A stretch of DNA of 64,000 nt from NCBI GenBank assembly GCA_013350335.1, contig CM023540.1, positions 30,545,175 to 30,609,174 of the forward strand, in the 5' to 3' direction. The DNA is from Chimonanthus salicifolius (lineage: Eukaryota; Streptophyta; Magnoliopsida; Laurales; Calycanthaceae). The notes under the pieces are model-generated. The model had not been told where the DNA came from, made no database searches, and saw only the letters and a list, made by a program, of their open reading frames with translations. Position numbers and translations under genes: made by a program. Positions 59,831 to 64,000 of the stretch are shown piece after piece (the first letter of the stretch is position 1; each line of letters opens with the position of its first letter).

Positions 59831-62800
59831 CAGCGATAAATGGAAGAGAGCTGCTTTTAATCATTTCATGTCTATAATAAAAGTAGATGATATTTACATA
59901 CCTAATTTTGATAAATCAGTACCACCCGTTTTGTCTTACTGTGTGTATATAGCTGTTGTTTGCCGCATGAGAAGAACGTGACAAGGGGATGGGGTGTAAA
60001 TTTTGCTTTCTTTAAAGCCTAAATTAAATGCAATGCTAATTATCACCTACCGCACTAAATATTTGATTGAAGTCCAGACCCTTTTTTTCTTCTGTGAGGA
60101 TGCCTTTAATGCCTTTGTTAGACCACCGCAACTTGAATTTGTTACTAACTCTCTTTTTTTAATCTAAAGTGGCCCATATTTTGTGATCACAGCCTTCCAT
60201 TGAGTGGGCCATGGAGTAAATTAAGATCTAAGGGAATCCATTCATTGGACCATAAACTCATCTTTATGGCCTTTAGTTTAGTTCAGAAAATGATTATGGA
60301 GACCATAATTTAGACCATCGTCAGACAGTTTAAGTAAAATCTTGACTTTGATTCACGTTCGGTTTGAATAGATCACTCACTGTAGTTGCTTACTAAATAT
60401 ACGTGGAATTGAAAGGACTTTACATATTTCAAAAATTAGTCTCATTAAAATTGTTTTTGAGACGCCTCAACATCTTCAGTTGTAAAAGAATAATTTACAT
60501 AAAAAAATATCATTATTACCTTTGTCAAAATAAAAATAAATTATAATTGTTCAATAGATGAATAATCAAAAATTATTTGACAAATATCAATTGTCTCTTT
60601 GTATATAAATAGAGTAAAAGAGTAAAATATTTACAAGAAAATTGAAGTCTACTTTACTAGGGCTTTTATCAAGAGATCATGGCCTAGGGCAAAAGATACT
60701 TAAGTGATCACACTTGCTATTTTGCATTCATAATTTAGAATGAGTTATGATTTGTGAGAATTAAAGATGACACAAAGGTCCACATGAATAGGCCACATAT
60801 ATTATAGAGATAGGTCAAATATTACATTGTTAATATCTCTATCCTATGTCATGTTTAAGGCAACTCTTTATGAATGCTAGGCCTAGTTTAATTCTTCAAT
60901 AAATTTGGAACTAAAGTTTGGAAAAGTGACTATCTCATTTTTTTTTTCATACAAGAGAGATTTTTCATAGCGGATTATAATAGCAGTTTTCAACACATTA
61001 ATCATATAATATGAAATAAAATTTATTTAATTTAGTCAGATATTAAAATTCAATCCATTTGATACTTCTAATCCTTTGGTTCATAGTCATCACTCTAACT
61101 CCTTTGAATTGCTTTTCAGTTTCTGTATTCGATGACTAGATATTTTAAATAGACTGAATTTTAACACATAATTTTCGAGGTTTGTCCAAGTTTCTATCAA
61201 AGAGTTGGGATGGTCTGATTGCTACTGCCATGAATGTTTATAAAATTTTAAACATTATATTGGTCTTATTGTATTAATTTAACTATTGTTTTTAATATTT
61301 AATTTGAATTATTGGATAAATATTATACTATTAAAACTTTACTAAAAAGGAGGATAAGTTAGATATTTTTTAATTAAAAATAAATTTAAAGAATAAAAAT
61401 CATATTGAACTGTTTGCATTTATAAAAAAGTGGTCCTACAGAGTACTTCATTTAATTTGTATTAAGAATAATTATTTTAATACAACATGGTATATATATA
61501 GAATTTAGGGTTTTTTTAGGATTTAGGGTTTTTGGTATTTTCTTTAATTTTTAAGATAAAGCCTACAAAGCATTGAAATGGAATATTTTTTTTTAATAAT
61601 CAAGTACATTTTTAAATGATAGTGAGGTAATGCACACGAGTGGAGTTGAAATTTCAGCCCGTACGTGGTTTCTAAACTACAATCCCAACCTTTCAATTAT
61701 TGGGTCCCACCATAAACAAGCTAATGGGCAAAAAATTGTAATGATTGGATAAATTGTTGACATTTAATCCGCTGCATATAAAGAGGCACTATCAGACAAA
61801 AACAAAATTATGGCTCAATTCAATGAGTGGAACCCAATATAAAAAGAAGAAAAAATAAGACCGGATTGTCAAACCTAACCAGTTAGTTACACCAATGGTT
61901 GAATCCTGATATAAATCTAAGATTTAAAAATTGGTGTTTTTTGTGCAATTTGATTTTATAAAAACTCTATCTTAAATATGCAGCTTAGGTCAAATTTAAT
62001 ATTAGTTTATATGAAAAGAAAACCTAAAAAGATTGAATTTAAGTTGATCTAGGTTTTAACTTAGACTGCACACGTAAAAATTACATTTGATATGTTGCAT
62101 GTTAGTCCACTGTGTTATAGGAAAATCTCTTTTGTATGGATGACTAACGGGGGTGCAGAAGGGTGATGAACGGGTGCAGATGGATGTGTATCGATTTGTA
62201 AAGGCAGATACAGTGTAACACATCATTTTAAATTGTGAAGCCCATTTTTTAGTCTAAATGTTAGATTTTTTTTTTTTTTGAATTTATGCGTCAGAAATCA
62301 CGGAAAATATTAGACCTAATTAAGAATTAGAGATGAATGCCTTAGTTTGAAGTATTTAAATTCAAACAATAATTTATAAAATTTAATTTTTAATAAATTG
62401 CTATATTTAACAATAATTTGTTAAAAGTGAAAAATAAAAAATGATATAGCAACTCTAACATTCTAATAATAAATAATAAAAAATGGCATTCTCAATGAAA
62501 GAGTAAAGGAGAAAATAAAATAAAGAAATATCATAATAGTTTTTGAACAAACTAAAAGACTATACTTCTTTAGAGACTGATTCAAATCCAATCAAATTGA
62601 ATGTATGATTCAATGTGGATTTAAAACACCAGGCTCATGTCATTGACTTGTTCATGAATGAGTCAGTTTGACTCAAATCCACTTATAGCTGCTTAAATAG
62701 GTGGAGTTAAGATTTGACTCATCAAATCATAAATATAGATCAGCTTAACATTAGACATTATATCATGTATTGTGGATTTGACATGAATTTTCATGGACTC

Positions 62801-63880
62801 ATAGTTATCATTATTATTATACCAATCTAATTTGTTTTGTTATTTGAAATTGATACCCTTATTAAACGTTTATAGTTTGTTTTTATAAACGTTTTGTTAT
62901 TTGACTTTCTTAGTGTGCGTTTGGATAGCGGATATCACCATTATTCTTATTTGGTAACTAAGAGGTAGGAGTAAAAAGTCACCTCTAGAACTTTTGAGAA
63001 ATCTTTCCAAACAAGAAATATTTATAATATTGAGAGTAAGCTCAAGAAATATTTATAATATTCAGGGTAAGCTCCAGTTAAAAGTAACTACAGATAATTC
63101 CTGTAAAATTTATCCCTCATTTAAATGCAGAGGTTGAAATTTGCTCCTATGACCACAAGACTCATTGCATAGTAGCAATGGGGGATTAAATTTTCTTTTG
63201 CATATTGAAATTTCAATTAACCTGTAGAGTTTCTAATGCTTTGTAAACAAACTTTTCAAATAAATAAAAGACATAGCCACAAAGGACGGTAAAAAATAAG
63301 AGGTTTTTTTTAACATGAGGTGTTGGCCCGATGATAAAAAACTCATAAATGTTTGTACAAAGTCTTGGAAATTCATGGCCGGCCTAGGACATAGGTGGCA
63401 TAGGCCGCCGCCTAAGGTCCTCAGATAGAAAGATAGAAAGGGCCCTCATACACTTAAATTCCTTAATATACCAATTACAAAGGGCTTCTGAAATCTCACT
63501 CTGCCTAGAGCCCCTGAAATTTTAGGAGATCTCAGGACTGGTCTTGCTTGCGATCAAAGCCTCTATCAATAAAAAAAACGCACTCTATATATTTTTTTTT
63601 TAAGACTAAAGTATATCCTTAGAGCATGCGAAAATCTCTCTATCCAGCACACGTTGAGTATAAACTATGGGGAGTCACCCTTTTTGTATTGAGGGAGGCT
63701 TCTCACTCAATATTGTTACATAGATATCGATGTGTATGAATTGATACGTTTATCGATAATCCAAATACTAATAAATTATTATCTTAATTAAAAAAAACTG
63801 TAAAAAATAAGAGGTCTTTTTCTTCTAATTCTTTCAACGTGACTCTTTCATTTTTTTTTTTCCGTAACGATTGATTGATG
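59830..63880. other. Intergenic AT-rich region, no gene recognised
   Basis: No open frame above 60 codons resembles a protein family. A stretch at 62930-63130 begins GTGTGCGTTTGGATAGCG, a common start of plant MITEs, but no partner end was found. GTGGCATAGGCCGCCGCC near 63400 looks repetitive but could not be classified. Confidence 0.6.
63012..63073. repeat. 31-bp tandem duplication
   Basis: CAAGAAATATTTATAATATT begins at 63012 and again at 63043, each followed by a variant of GAGAGTAAGCT. Confidence 0.85.

Positions 63881-63883
<3 letters not shown>

Positions 63884-63937
<54 letters not shown>
63884..63937. repeat. (TA)n microsatellite, long
   Basis: About 27 TA units, uninterrupted, near the right edge of the window. 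Confidence 0.95.
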
Positions 63938-63941
<4 letters not shown>

Positions 63942-64000
63942 TCTTTTTATTTTAATTTTTTTTGATGTTTCCTTGTACACGAGAAAGACTTAGGCCACGT

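Noticed and set aside
61500..61545. TTTAGGGTTTTTTTAGGATTT, telomere-like
   Set aside because: Only two or three imperfect TTTAGGG units; not an interstitial telomere array.
1..64000. CRISPR arrays, bacterial operons, rRNA or functional tRNA genes
   Set aside because: None seen. The direct repeats are transposon-related, and the tRNA-like sequences are SINE heads that lack a full cloverleaf.

Overview
This is nuclear DNA of a flowering plant. It is AT-rich, its genes are split by many introns (one of about 3.4 kb), and its proteins belong to plant families: a myristoylated CDK-like kinase, a DRB2/3/5-type double-stranded-RNA-binding protein, and F-box proteins. The spaces between genes are full of old plant transposable elements. 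The long, repeat-filled introns and the mix of SINEs, LINE tails, a TRIM and hAT, Mutator and Stowaway miniature elements suggest a dicot or early-branching angiosperm more than a grass. I cannot name the species.

Layout. (1) 1.4-10 kb, minus strand: a seven-exon protein kinase of the plant CDK-like (CRK) group; one intron holds a LINE fragment and a solo LTR with a perfect target-site duplication. (2) 10-19 kb: no gene; a dense field of SINEs, two Stowaway-type MITEs (one enlarged by internal tandem repeats) and a Mutator-type foldback element with a 9-bp target-site duplication. (3) 19-27.4 kb, plus strand: a nine-exon NAD(P)-binding Rossmann-fold protein. It has an apparent U12-type AT-AC intron and a GC-AG intron. 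(4) 27.5-33 kb: a complete TRIM retrotransposon, a 48-codon gene for a single-span membrane micropeptide, and a cluster of hAT-type MITEs. (5) 33.1-34.1 kb, minus: an intron-less F-box protein. (6) 34.5-38.5 kb: a minisatellite, then an 0.87-kb direct repeat on both sides of a 1.76-kb foldback element built of nested palindromes. (7) 40.6 kb, plus: a second micropeptide gene, a diverged copy of the one at 29.7 kb. (8) 41.9-46.2 kb, minus: a four-exon F-box protein. (9) 49.9-59.8 kb, minus: the DRB gene, with a probable 5'-UTR intron. (10) 59.8-64 kb: AT-rich DNA with no gene that I can recognise.

The genes are unrelated neighbours, as is usual in plants, and do not form a pathway. The points most worth a second look are the duplicated micropeptide pair, the AT-AC intron, the two GC-AG introns with the same unusual donor, the two long foldback loci that could make hairpin RNA, and a family of hAT MITEs marked by the word ATATCGGCCGATAT. 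All exon models were built by hand: I checked reading phase at each junction and relied on remembered family conservation. No database search was run.
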